Numbered from the stretch's first letter, positions 1 through 8,696 are shown. The stretch is 64,000 nucleotides of DNA from Rubrobacter_A sp965214435 (GCA_965214435.1 OZ243960.1:3100001-3164000); one strand, 5' to 3'. The notes: a model not told the origin generated them from the sequence alone. A program made the numbers and translations.

Positions 1-40
1 CATGACCTCCCTGTCTCTCTTCTCGGAAGGCTGCACCGTC

Positions 41-935
41 ATGATGGGCGCCAAGGAGCGCGTTTTCTCCCCGCTATCTCGCAAGGTTACACTGGAAGAC
101 CTCGTACCTCAAGACAACCCTTACCGGCGTCTAGAGGCCGCATTGGACCTTTCATTCGTGAGGGAGCTGGTACGCCCACCGTATGCGAGGGGCGGTAGGC
201 CGTCGGTAGACCCGGTGGTCTTCTTCAAGCTGCGGCTCGTAATGTTCTTCGAGGGAGTCCGCTCGGAGCGGGAGCTAATGCGCGTCGCGGCCGACCGGCT
301 CTCTGAGCACTGGTACCTGGGCTACGATCTCCACAAGTTCCTGCCCGACCACTCCAACCTCAACCGAGCGCGCGAGCGCTTCGGGCTCCCCGTTTCCCAC
401 AGGTTCCTCGAGCGAGTCGTGGAGAAGTATACGGAGGCAGGGCTGGTCCGGGGAGATGAGGTGTTCTTCGACTCGACCAAGGACGAGGGCAACGCGGTCG
501 TAGACTCGCCGGCCCCACGGTGGGCCGTGGAGGCGCACCTGGCCGGCCTCTTCGAGGAGGAACTCGCGGAAGACGACCCGTCCCTCGCGGAGGAAATCGA
601 CGATCTGCCCTCCGCGGGGGGGAACGAACCTCCGCAAGCCGAACGCGGCCCGGAAAGGTTGGAGCTCCTGCGACGGCGCTCAGGACCGTTCCTTCAGGGG
701 TCCCTGGCGCGAGAGGACCTCAGATACGCGGGCTAGTAGGACAGATCGGACGCTACGTTCATGACCTGGGCTGCGTCCGGCAGGAGGCTCGGATACCAGG
801 CCCACTACGTCGTGTACGGCGGTAAGGCGAGGGTCGTCCTCAACGTGCTCGTGGACTCGGCGGAGGTCACCGAGAACCGTCCCATGCTCGACCTCCGGCG
901 GACACACCACGCGCCTTTTTCAACAGGCTACTCAG
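41..935 (+). pseudogene. Broken IS1182-type transposase remnant
   Basis: The first 200 or so residues match the N-terminal part of IS1182-family DDE transposases: a VTLEDLVPQDNPYRRLEAAL start, then a GGRPSVDPVVFFKLRLVMFF segment, then FDSTKDEGNA. Two indels disrupt the gene. The frame moves to another phase around 640-690, reads ERTSDTRASRTD there, and returns near 743 to give DATFM, LGYQAHYVV and NRPMLDL. Two adjacent TAG stops at 734-739 interrupt the original frame. Homology ends near 905, so about the last half of the DDE domain is missing. The TTTTTCAACAGGCTA at 918-932 resembles the end of such elements, suggesting an internal deletion that joined body to terminus. The ATG pair at 41 and 44 is the likely original start. 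It cannot encode an active enzyme as it stands. Confidence 0.8.
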
Positions 936-1222
936 ATTGGTACTGTATGAGGTCGAGGAGTATAGAACTCGGTAGCAAGGACTGGCGTAGGCTTACAGAT
1001 CAGTTATGAGCTACACGCCCGAGATGTGAAAGTGTCCTGGCGAAGATCGGATCACTTTTCCGCCCGTACGGCGATCATACTATGACCCGGAACCGGCCGC
1101 GAAGGTTTCAGGGCCTCCTCCTGCCGGATCCGCAAACTCCTCTACGCTCTCTTGGCGAAAGTTCTTGTCTCTAGCCAGGACTTTCAGACTGCAGCTTCTT
1201 CATTTCGGTGTAGGTTCGAGCT
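936..1222. other. Intergenic stretch, no supported gene
   Basis: Between the broken transposase and the next small gene I see no frame with family resemblance or a convincing ribosome binding site. It may be further decayed insertion-sequence DNA, but nothing in it identifies a family. Confidence 0.4.
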
Positions 1223-1444
1223 TTACCTACGCTGGTCGGCCAACTGCCGCACCAACGCCGAAGCAAGAATAACTACGGGTATCCTCACTGCTGCCTGCAT
1301 CGCGGCATCCATTACGTCCTCACGAAGACTCCTCTTTCCGGGTACCTCCTCAGGAAGGAGCCGTGCGCCCAACGGCCTTTTCACGGCCTCGAATATCGCC
1401 AGGGTGAATATGGACAAGAGCTGTGTTTGCGTTTTATCGCTCAT
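1223..1444 (-). CDS. Small hypothetical protein, 73 residues
   Basis: The predicted protein starts MSDKTQTQLLSIFTLAIFEA and has an amphipathic/hydrophobic second half ending in VRQLADQRR. A purine-rich ribosome binding site (GAAAGGCAGG) lies a few bases before the ATG, which favours a real gene over a chance frame. I recognise no domain. It sits between two decayed insertion sequences, so it could be a cargo or bystander gene, or an island survivor. The hydrophobic IPVVILASAL segment suggests membrane association at best. Confidence 0.45.
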   Translation of the reverse strand: MSDKTQTQLLSIFTLAIFEAVKRPLGARLLPEEVPGKRSLREDVMDAAMQAAVRIPVVILASALVRQLADQRR

Positions 1445-1498
1445 TTACCTGCCTTTCTTCCAGAGTGTGTTCGCCCAGTCTACACGAACTGCCCGTCT

Positions 1499-1624
1499 CT
1501 AAGCGACGGCGCCTCTTCTCAGTCTAACCTCTTCGCACGTTGAAGGGCTGAGGTGCCCGAGCGCAGAGTATCGGCGTCTGGTGTTGTAGGAACCCTCGAT
1601 GTACTCGAAGATCTCTATTCTGGC
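1499..1624 (-). mobile_element. IS3-family orfB, C-terminal fragment
   Basis: Reading leftward, the translation contains IEIFEYIEGSYNTRRRYSAL followed by GHLSPSTCEE. This is the characteristic C-terminal end of IS3-family OrfB integrase-type transposases (the part after the last catalytic Glu). The upstream part of the domain is absent here and has been replaced by unrelated IS30-like sequence, so this is a relic. Confidence 0.8.
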
Positions 1625-1639
1625 AGTCTGATGACCCGG

Positions 1640-1880
1640 CCGCGAGTGCCGGTGGAATTTGTGGCGTACCCCCACTTTGGCGGAACCACCGCGCGCCGAC
1701 AGCCGGCGACACACCACAGGCTACTGCGGCATCTTCGCTTGGGTGCCCTCTGCGACTCTCGCCCAGAACAGCCGCTGAACATCGCGGCTTACGCCCGGAC
1801 GTCCCGTCGAACGCATCGGTGCCCAGCCGGTCGTCGTCGAACCCCAACCCTTCGGCCTGCTCATACCAACACCTCCATAT
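1640..1880 (-). mobile_element. IS30-like transposase N-terminal fragment nested in IS3
   Basis: One frame reads MSRPKGWGSTTTG up to about 1721. A second frame continues with EDAAVACGVSPAVGARWFR, which matches the helix-turn-helix region of actinobacterial IS30-type transposases (EAAxAxGVSPxVGxRWFR). At least one frameshift separates the two parts, and the catalytic core is missing. It lies between the two halves of an IS3 orfB, so it looks like a nested insertion that later decayed. Confidence 0.65.
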
Positions 1881-1918
1881 TCGAGGGTGTCGCGACGACC
1901 AGTTGGATCCACCTCGGC

Positions 1919-2048
1919 TGCCCCTGTCGGAGTGATGAATTAGCCTTGGCTGTGGCCGGCGAGTGTAGATCGCCATGTTCACAGCGTCGAGAACTAACTC
2001 CGTTTTGGGGTTGTTCGCCATGGACCAGCCGACGACCTGGACTTGACC
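1919..2048 (-). mobile_element. IS3-family orfB, internal fragment
   Basis: The translation VVGWSMANNPKTELVLDAVN followed by RLIHHSDRG is the classic middle of IS3 OrfB, including the second catalytic Asp in HSDRG. The frame then runs into unrelated sequence at about 1919, and the matching C-terminal end reappears at 1499-1624. The N-terminal third is also missing. Confidence 0.8.
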
Positions 2049-2095
2049 CCTGCGGGAGGGCGGTCCCGTACCTGTTATAGCTCCAACCTATAGCG

Positions 2096-5000
2096 TTAAT
2101 CCTCTATAGTAACTTCGTCAAAGGCATTTGGTCCGCCGGGCTCTCCGTCCGAAGGCCGGCTTTGTACGGTACCCTGGGTGACCAACGCGCCGGCCGCATC
2201 GTCAAGCTTGACCTCCTTCGTGTATCGAGCGGCCAGCACGCTCGGGTCGTCGGTCGTTTCAACCCGCTCGGAGGCAAACTTCTTGGCGGTCTCGTAATAC
2301 AGTTGCAGCCCGGCCGAGTCTTGAACCAGATCGTCGGTGGTCAACGGCTGGTCAAACTTAAACAGCAGCCGGCCACCATCTCTGGTAACCGACATGAGGT
2401 CCGGGGTCTCCGTATTACCCTCGCTCCCCGAGACGCCCTCCGCCTGGGCGACGTTGGTAAGCTCATTCCCCTTACTGCTCGATGAAGCGATGTTCTTGTC
2501 GACGTAACCCCGGGCGAAGTCTTCTGGTTTTAGGTCTCCGGGAAACACGGCGGTTATGATGGTGTCACCCGCTACGTCCTTGTCCGGTACGATGTTCGTG
2601 GCGTCGAGAGCATCACCCCCTTTGGCCGGGGCCAGGTGGAAGCTTGAGCGGTTACCGCCGGTGAGGAAAGTCTTCTGGTCAAAGGTGAAGTCCACGCAAG
2701 TACGAGGCTCGCCCTGGTCCGTAACCGGACCTTGACGGAAGTTACCAACCGACATGAGGTCCGGCGCTCTGGTCGGTCCATTACTTCCGCCGCTCTTGCC
2801 GGTGTTCTTGACGGAACAGACTTCGGCTCCGGTGTCCTCTAACGGGACGACCTCGTCAAAGGCGTTGTCGGCTCCGGCGCTCGTTCCCTGGACGGCACCC
2901 TGGGTCACGAAAGCACCGACGGCATCCGAGAGGCTCATGCCCTCGGGTATCTGCTTGAAAGTGGCCCGGACCTCTTTGGGGTCGCCAGTCTTGTCCACGG
3001 CCGTGGCTCCCGTCTGCTTGGTGTTGGGGAAATAGAGTCTCAATCCGCCGGTATCCTGCACGACGTCGTCTTTGGTTAGGGGTTGATCGAACGTAAATAG
3101 GAACTGGTCGGCGTCTTTGGTTACCGAGACTAGGTCCGGCGTTTTAGTGGAATTGTTGTCGCCGATGTCCGCGGCCTGGCCTATGTTCGTGGGAGCGTTG
3201 CCCTTCTTGTCGGAGGAGAACGATTTTTTATCGACGTAGCCCCGGGCGAAGTCTTTTGGCTCCAGCTTACCGGGGAAGGTGGCGGTGATGATCGCATCTC
3301 CGTCCTTGTCGCTCCCGGGCTTGATGTCGGCGGCATCCAGGGCGTCGCCGCCATCCTTGGGCGCGAGGTGCAGGCTGGTCCGGTTGCTGCCGGACAGGTA
3401 GGCCCTCTGGTCAAAGGTGAAGTCTACACAGGTGGTCGGTGTGAACTGGGTGGTAAAGGGACCCCGGCGGAAGTTACCGACCGACGCGAGGTCCGGCGCT
3501 ACGGTAGGTCCGTCGCCCTCGCCGCTCATGCCTGTAGTATCGGGGGCCGGGCAGACTTCGGCTCCCGTGTCTTCAAGGGGAGCGACCTCGTCAAAGGCGC
3601 TCTTGCCGTTGTTGCCGCCGCGCGAGCCTTTTGCAGCCTGAACCGCGCCCTGTTTGACGAGCCCGCCTACCGCATCGTCCAGCGTCTTGCCGCCGGGCAG
3701 GTCTCTGCCGAAGTAGGCCCGGAGCGTCGTGGCGTTCTTTCTCTTTACGGCGAGCGCGCCGGCTTGCTTTATGTTGCTGTCGTCCGTCTCCGGGAAGTAG
3801 AGTCGGAGGCCGCCCGTATTCTGCACGACGTCGTCTTTGGTGAGGGCCTCGTCGAACTTGTAGAGGACCTGATCCCCATCGCGCGTCACCGAGACGAGGT
3901 CTGGGTTCTTGGTCCCGCCTTTCTTACTGATGATCGCCGCCTGCTCTATGTTGAACGGGTTGCCGGCGTTCGCGCCGTTCTCCCGCGAAGTTACCACGCC
4001 ACGGTCCACATATCCCCGAGGGAAGTTTTCCGGTTCTAGCTTGCCGGGGAAAGCCGCGCTAACCACGACGTCGCCTTCCTCGTCGCTGTCGGGGATGACA
4101 TACGTCGCGTCCAGGGCATCGCTGCCGTCAGCCCTCGCGAGATGGAAGCTGGTATGGTTACCACCCTTCAGATAAGCCTTCTGGTCAAAGGTAAAGTCCA
4201 CGCAGGTGCGAGGCTCGCCCTGGTCGGTGACCGGACCCCGGCGGAAGTTACCGACCGACATGAGATCCGGCGCTTTGGTGAGTCCATCACCTTTCCCACT
4301 CTTGCCGGCGGTCTCAGGAGCCGGGCAGACTCTGGCTCCTGTATCTCCTACCGAGGAGACCTCATCAAAGGCGTTGGGTAGACCGGCTTTCTCCTTACCC
4401 TGGCCCTGGACCGTGCCCTGTGTCGCGTAGCCACCGACCACGTCCCCCAGCCCGAGACCTTCGGGTATCTGTTTGAAAGTGGCCCGGATCTCCTTGGGGT
4501 CACCGGTTCTATCCACGGCGGTGGCTCCTGTTTGTTTGGTGTTGGGGAAGTAGAGCCGGAGGCCGCCCGTATTCTGCACAACGTCGTCTTCGGTGAGAGG
4601 TTGATCGAATTTAAAGAGGAACTGGTCCGCGTCTCTGGTTACCGAGACGAGGTCCGGGCCTTTGGTAGCGTTGCCCTCGCCGACATCCGCGACCTGTCCT
4701 ATGTTCATGGGAGCGTTGCCCTGTTTACCGGAGGAGAGCACCTCTTTATCGACGTAGCCTCGGGCGAAGTTTTCGGGCTTGATCTCGCCGGGGAAGACGA
4801 CAGAGATGACGGCGTCGCCCTCCCTGTCTTTTTGCGGGATGGCATCCGAGCCGTCAATCACCTTTCCATCGTTTTTCGGCACTAGATGGAAGCTGGTACG
4901 GTTGCCACCGGTAAGGAAAGTCTTCTGGTCGAACTTGAAATCTACCAGGGTACGGGCCTCGCCCTCGTCGTTCGGTGGGCCGGGCCGGAAGTTACCGACC

Positions 5001-5254
5001 GATTCCAGATCCGGGGCCACCGTCGGCCGGTCCAGGTTGTTTAGTTCGGCGTTAGTATCCCCCGACGCGCCGCTGGTCGGTTTGAGACCCGCGACCGTCG
5101 TTGACCGACTCTGGTTGCTTCGTTCAACCTTCGTCTGCCCGGACGAACCGTCCTTAGCGCCTTGATCCTTGGAGCTCTGGTCATTTCCACTGCAACCCGC
5201 GAGGGCCAGACCAAAAGCCATTACCAAAACCAACACCCTTGCTTTCGCGCCCAT
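2096..5254 (-). CDS. Large repeat lipoprotein, four long repeats
   Basis: A 1052-residue exported lipoprotein. Residues 1-20 are a signal peptide with lipobox LALAGC and lipidated Cys21; a polar Ser/Asn/Gly/Thr linker runs to about residue 78. Four repeats of roughly 250 residues follow, starting near residues 79, 327, 580 and 830, each opening with APDLxSVGNFRxGP. Each repeat has two related halves: the first holds FDQ, FHL and ARGYVD, the second PDLVSVTRD, FKFDQPLT, GGLRLYF and NAFDEV. This suggests eight beta-rich modules. Apart from Cys21 there are exactly six Cys, one on either side of each of the three repeat junctions (AEVCPAP-type and RTCVDF-type). A GAGGAGGG ribosome binding site supports the ATG. 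It is monocistronic. Function is unknown; a surface-anchored structural or binding protein is inferred. Confidence 0.85.
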   Translation of the reverse strand: MGAKARVLVLVMAFGLALAGCSGNDQSSKDQGAKDGSSGQTKVERSNQSRSTTVAGLKPTSGASGDTNAELNNLDRPTVAPDLESVGNFRPGPPNDEGEARTLVDFKFDQKTFLTGGNRTSFHLVPKNDGKVIDGSDAIPQKDREGDAVISVVFPGEIKPENFARGYVDKEVLSSGKQGNAPMNIGQVADVGEGNATKGPDLVSVTRDADQFLFKFDQPLTEDDVVQNTGGLRLYFPNTKQTGATAVDRTGDPKEIRATFKQIPEGLGLGDVVGGYATQGTVQGQGKEKAGLPNAFDEVSSVGDTGARVCPAPETAGKSGKGDGLTKAPDLMSVGNFRRGPVTDQGEPRTCVDFTFDQKAYLKGGNHTSFHLARADGSDALDATYVIPDSDEEGDVVVSAAFPGKLEPENFPRGYVDRGVVTSRENGANAGNPFNIEQAAIISKKGGTKNPDLVSVTRDGDQVLYKFDEALTKDDVVQNTGGLRLYFPETDDSNIKQAGALAVKRKNATTLRAYFGRDLPGGKTLDDAVGGLVKQGAVQAAKGSRGGNNGKSAFDEVAPLEDTGAEVCPAPDTTGMSGEGDGPTVAPDLASVGNFRRGPFTTQFTPTTCVDFTFDQRAYLSGSNRTSLHLAPKDGGDALDAADIKPGSDKDGDAIITATFPGKLEPKDFARGYVDKKSFSSDKKGNAPTNIGQAADIGDNNSTKTPDLVSVTKDADQFLFTFDQPLTKDDVVQDTGGLRLYFPNTKQTGATAVDKTGDPKEVRATFKQIPEGMSLSDAVGAFVTQGAVQGTSAGADNAFDEVVPLEDTGAEVCSVKNTGKSGGSNGPTRAPDLMSVGNFRQGPVTDQGEPRTCVDFTFDQKTFLTGGNRSSFHLAPAKGGDALDATNIVPDKDVAGDTIITAVFPGDLKPEDFARGYVDKNIASSSSKGNELTNVAQAEGVSGSEGNTETPDLMSVTRDGGRLLFKFDQPLTTDDLVQDSAGLQLYYETAKKFASERVETTDDPSVLAARYTKEVKLDDAAGALVTQGTVQSRPSDGEPGGPNAFDEVTIED
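2099..5023 (-). repeat. Four tandem ~750-bp coding repeats
   Basis: The DNA of the lipoprotein gene repeats with a period of about 740-770 bp. Landmarks are the near-identical GAGGTCCGG-type segments near 2756, 3489 and 4264, with the first copy near 5010. Similarity is visible at nucleotide as well as protein level, so the duplications are fairly recent or are being homogenised. Copy 1 (promoter-proximal) and the end of copy 4 are the most divergent. Confidence 0.75.
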
Positions 5255-5631
5255 CTCCGTCCCTCCTCTTTAGAAAACTGTGTATTGTTATTTGTGTCCA
5301 ACAAAACACGCGGTAATGAGTCGCCGATGAACCGGACAGGATGCCAGCCTCAATTTCTGGCACTTGCAAAGGGCTTTGGTACTCTCGAATGTAAACCCCG
5401 AGCGCGGTAAGCCTGGAAAGCCGTGACTCCACCGTAAAAGCCGAGGCCAGTTTGTATTGATCCTCGATCCGGAAATTTTTCTACCGCCGGTCAAAAAGAA
5501 ATGTTCGGGGTCCTGCCGTTCACCAGGCGGATAGAATTACCGGGTTGCTGTAAAAACTCGTAGGAATCTCAACGGCGGTTTATGGACCGCTCGCCGATAC
5601 TCTACGCCGGAAAATGGGGGCAGGTAGCGGA
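5255..5631. other. Intergenic region between divergent genes
   Basis: This 377-bp gap separates the leftward repeat lipoprotein from the rightward DedA gene and must hold both promoters. It is less GC-rich near 5280-5300 and 5470-5500. I found no clear sigma-70 hexamer pair, no recognisable riboswitch and no credible small gene. Confidence 0.5.
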
Positions 5632-6237
5632 ATGATCTTTCCCAATATTTCACCGGATAGTTTGGTGCATTACGGACAGTTTGTCCTGCCGCTGGCCCTG
5701 TTGATCGGCGCGCTCGGTGTACCACTTCCAAACACACTCCTGCTACTGACGTCCGGAGCTTTTATCCAAACCGGTACGCTAGGCGTAGTGCCGATAGTCC
5801 CGCTGGCCCTTATCGCCGTGGTGCTGGGCGACGCCATAGGTTATCTCGTGGGACGTTACGGTGGTTCGTTCGTGATAGGGCGGTTGTCGCGCGGCCGCTG
5901 GGCCGACGACACCTGGCATAAGTCGCGAGAGACGTTCAGGCGGTGGGGCGGCGGCGCGGTGTTCGTTACCCGCTTTCTACTAACGCCGCTCGCCGTACCG
6001 ACAAACCTCGCTGCCGGCATGAGCAGGTACCCGTTCCGGCGTTTCCTCGCCTTCGATGCCGCAGGCGAAGTCGTGTGGGTTGGCCTTTTTATCGGGCTCG
6101 GCTACCTGTTCACCGGCAGCTTGAAGGTTTTGAGCACGGCCGCAAGCGACCTGGCGTGGATACTACTTGTAGCGACGGTCGTCGGGTTCGGGATCTACCG
6201 GTTCTACCGGCGCCGATCCGGGCGCACGCCTATGTAA
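5632..6237 (+). CDS. DedA/VTT-domain membrane protein
   Basis: A 201-residue polytopic inner-membrane protein of the DedA (SNARE-associated, VTT) family, proposed to act in lipid scrambling and membrane homeostasis. It shows the family pattern: GVPLPNTLLLLTSGAF near the N terminus, GDAIGYLVGRYGG after the second hydrophobic segment, and FVTRFLLTPLAVPTNLAAG with the conserved Arg and Pro residues. A hydrophobic anchor and basic tail (YRFYRRRSGR) end it. I chose the ATG at 5632 because GGGGGCAGG lies seven bases before it; an in-frame ATG at 5614 lacks such a site. It converges on uvrB. Confidence 0.85.
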   Translation: MIFPNISPDSLVHYGQFVLPLALLIGALGVPLPNTLLLLTSGAFIQTGTLGVVPIVPLALIAVVLGDAIGYLVGRYGGSFVIGRLSRGRWADDTWHKSRETFRRWGGGAVFVTRFLLTPLAVPTNLAAGMSRYPFRRFLAFDAAGEVVWVGLFIGLGYLFTGSLKVLSTAASDLAWILLVATVVGFGIYRFYRRRSGRTPM

Positions 6238-6350
6238 TTTTGGAGTCTACAAACCTCGGAGCCCAACCGGGCGGTCTATCGAGCGAGACACCAGTGCTTC
6301 CGATCCTGCGTTTTCTCGCACGACTCAACGCCGCCTGGTTCGCCGGTAAT

Positions 6351-8366
6351 TTAAGTAGCTACCTCCTGTAGCTGACGCTCAAGGTCCTTGACTTCGTCGC
6401 GGAGCTTCGCAGCGTACTCGAACTTGAGGTCTTCGGCGGCTTCCTGCATCTCAGCCTGCAAGTCGGCTATGAGGCTCTGTAGCTCTGCCGGGTCTCGGGG
6501 AGCTTCCCGCGATGCGGCGGTCTTTTTGCCGGCCTTGTAAAGTCCCTTGGCCTCGGCGGCGATCAGGATGTCCGAGATGCCCTTTTTGATCGTCGTCGGC
6601 TGTATCCCGTGACGCTCGTTGTACTCCCGCTGGATCGTGCGCCGCCGCTCGGTCTCGCCGAGCGCCGCCCGCATAGCGTTTGTCTCTTTGTCAGCGTACA
6701 TTATTACGCGTCCGTCCACGTTACGGGCGGAGCGTCCGATAGTCTGTATAAGGGCGCGCTCCCCACGCAGAAAGCCTTCCTTATCGGCGTCCAGGATGGC
6801 GACCAGGGTGACTTCCGGCAGGTCCAGGCCCTCGCGGAGGAGGTTTATGCCGACCAGCACGTCGAACTCGCCGGTCCGCAGGCCCCGGATAATCTGGATG
6901 CGGTCCAGCGTCTCGATGTTGGCGTGCATGTAGCGGGCTTTTACGCCGCTTTCGAGCAGGTAGTCCGTCAGGTCCTCGGACATCTTTATGGTGAGGGTGG
7001 TGATCAGCACCCGTTCTTCGCGCTCGGTGCGCTTGGCGACCTCGTTCAGGAGGTCGTCGATCTGGTTTTTCGTGGGCCGGACTTCTATCTCCGGGTCCAC
7101 GAGGCCGGTCGGGCGGATGATCTGCTCCACTATCTGCCCGGAGTTCTCCAGCTCATAAGGCCCCGGCGTCGCCGATACGAAAACTAGCTGATTGGTCTTT
7201 AAGAGGAACTCTTCCCACTGCAAAGGCCGGTTGTCCAGCGCCGAGGGCAGCCGGAAACCAAAATCCACGAGCGTCGTCTTGCGGGAGCGGTCGCCCTTGT
7301 ACATGCCCTGGATCTGGGGCAAGGTTATATGGGACTCGTCCACAAAGGTCACGTAGTCGTCCGGGAAGTAATCCAGCAGCGTAAACGGCGTCGAACCCGG
7401 CGGGCGACCGTCCAAGTGCCGGGAGTAGTTCTCGATGCCCGAGCAGTACCCGAGCTCCCGCATCATCTCTAAGTCGTACTGCGTCCGCTGCTTGAGGCGG
7501 TAGGCTTCGAGCACCTTCCCCTCCGCCTCCATCTGTGCGTACCGCTCTTCTAATTCCGTCTCGATGTTGGCTACCGCGGCGTTCAGGCGCTCGTCGCCGG
7601 TCACGAAGTGGCTCGCCGGGTAGACGGCCAGGACGTCGTGCTCCCGCAGCACCTCGCCGGTCACCGGGTCGGCCTCCGTCATTGACTCGACCTCATCCCC
7701 GAAGAATGACACCCGGTAGATGGTGTCCTGGTAAGCCGGGTGGACCTCCAGCACATCGCCCCGCACCCGGAACGAGCCGCGGGCTAGCTGGTAGTCGTTG
7801 CGGATATACTGGATGCGCACCAGGTCGCGCAGGATGTCGTCGAGGTCGTAGAAGCCGCCGCTTTCCAGAAGAACCATCTTCGAGCGGTACTCCTCCGGGC
7901 TACCGAGGCCGTAGATGGCCGAGACGCTGGCGACCACCACAACGTCGCTCCGGGTAAACAAGGAGCTCGTGGTCGAATGCCGCAGACGGTCGATGTCCTC
8001 GTTGATCTGGGCATCCTTCTCGATGAACGTATCCGTCCGGGGAACGTAAGCCTCCGGCTGGTAGTAGTCGTAGTAGGAGACGAAGTACTCGACGGCGTTG
8101 TTCGGGAAGAACTCCGCGAACTCGCTGGCGAGCTGGGCGGCGAGCGTCTTGTTGTGCGCAATAATGAGCGACGGTTTGCCGACCTTCTCGATGGTCCGGG
8201 CCATGGTGTGCGTCTTGCCGCTGCCGGTAACCCCGAGCAGGGTCTGTGCCCGCAACCCGGAATTCAACCCCGCGGATAGCTGCTCTATGGCTTTTGGCTG
8301 GTCGCCGGCCGGCAGGTACTCGCTGTTAACCCGGAAGCCGCTCTGGATGTTTTCGACGCTCGACAG
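6351..8366 (-). CDS. uvrB: Excinuclease ABC subunit B (UvrB)
   Basis: The damage-verifying helicase-like subunit of nucleotide excision repair, working with UvrA and UvrC. Walker A (GVTGSGKT) is followed by the YYDYYQPEAYVP beta-hairpin that clamps DNA, the DESH helicase motif (DESHITLPQI), motif VI (QTIGRSARN) and a C-terminal UVR domain that contacts UvrC. The first ATG in frame (8267) would delete the conserved FRVNSEYLPAGDQPKAIEQL segment. Reading upstream to the stop, the only NTG codon before that segment is CTG at 8366, with GGGAGGG four bases before it. That start gives 671 residues, the usual family length. TATACT at 8399-8404 may be its -10 element. No SOS box was recognised. Confidence 0.93.
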   Translation of the reverse strand: MSSVENIQSGFRVNSEYLPAGDQPKAIEQLSAGLNSGLRAQTLLGVTGSGKTHTMARTIEKVGKPSLIIAHNKTLAAQLASEFAEFFPNNAVEYFVSYYDYYQPEAYVPRTDTFIEKDAQINEDIDRLRHSTTSSLFTRSDVVVVASVSAIYGLGSPEEYRSKMVLLESGGFYDLDDILRDLVRIQYIRNDYQLARGSFRVRGDVLEVHPAYQDTIYRVSFFGDEVESMTEADPVTGEVLREHDVLAVYPASHFVTGDERLNAAVANIETELEERYAQMEAEGKVLEAYRLKQRTQYDLEMMRELGYCSGIENYSRHLDGRPPGSTPFTLLDYFPDDYVTFVDESHITLPQIQGMYKGDRSRKTTLVDFGFRLPSALDNRPLQWEEFLLKTNQLVFVSATPGPYELENSGQIVEQIIRPTGLVDPEIEVRPTKNQIDDLLNEVAKRTEREERVLITTLTIKMSEDLTDYLLESGVKARYMHANIETLDRIQIIRGLRTGEFDVLVGINLLREGLDLPEVTLVAILDADKEGFLRGERALIQTIGRSARNVDGRVIMYADKETNAMRAALGETERRRTIQREYNERHGIQPTTIKKGISDILIAAEAKGLYKAGKKTAASREAPRDPAELQSLIADLQAEMQEAAEDLKFEYAAKLRDEVKDLERQLQEVAT

Positions 8367-8525
8367 GGTCGCCCTCCCTCTCTGTTACTCGCAACCTTAG
8401 TATACGACAGGCTCGCCACTTCTCATCGGTTTTCTAGGGCTCAACACTCGCATTCCATGCCTGATATGTGCATAATGCGGAGACGTTGGGTTAAGGACGT
8501 ACAAGCAGTAGGTACGGGGGTATAA

Positions 8526-8696
8526 ATGAACGCGCTGAATAGTTTTCTCAAGAGAAAGCCGGTATCCCGGGTAGCGGTGGTGGTAGGTTTAATCTTCGTT
8601 CTACTCGGGGTGATCAGCTCTTCCGCCATCCTGAACTCTCTGGGGTGGGCGGTGATCCTGGCCGCCGCCGTACTCGGCGCTTTTACCGAGGTATAG
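8526..8696 (+). CDS. Small membrane protein, 56 residues
   Basis: The frame encodes MNALNSFLKRKPVSR followed by two hydrophobic stretches (VVVGLIFVLLGVI and GWAVILAAAVLGAF) and stops at 8696. A GGGGG run lies six bases before the ATG. The basic N terminus plus two short transmembrane segments is a sensible small membrane protein. It converges on the lytic transglycosylase with a six-base gap. I recognise no family. Confidence 0.6.
   Translation: MNALNSFLKRKPVSRVAVVVGLIFVLLGVISSSAILNSLGWAVILAAAVLGAFTEV

Noticed and set aside
1152..1502. 116-codon open frame opposite the small gene at 1223
   Set aside because: It has no ribosome binding site or recognisable content, whereas the opposite strand has a good site before its ATG.
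3368..4039. 223-codon open frame antisense to the repeat lipoprotein
   Set aside because: It mirrors the repeat's codon phase on the other strand, has no ribosome binding site or homology, and repeats with the same period; it is a shadow.
5255..5631. Riboswitch upstream of the repeat lipoprotein
   Set aside because: Folding by eye gave no match to c-di-AMP, c-di-GMP, cobalamin or M-box consensus cores, so I left it as plain intergenic DNA.
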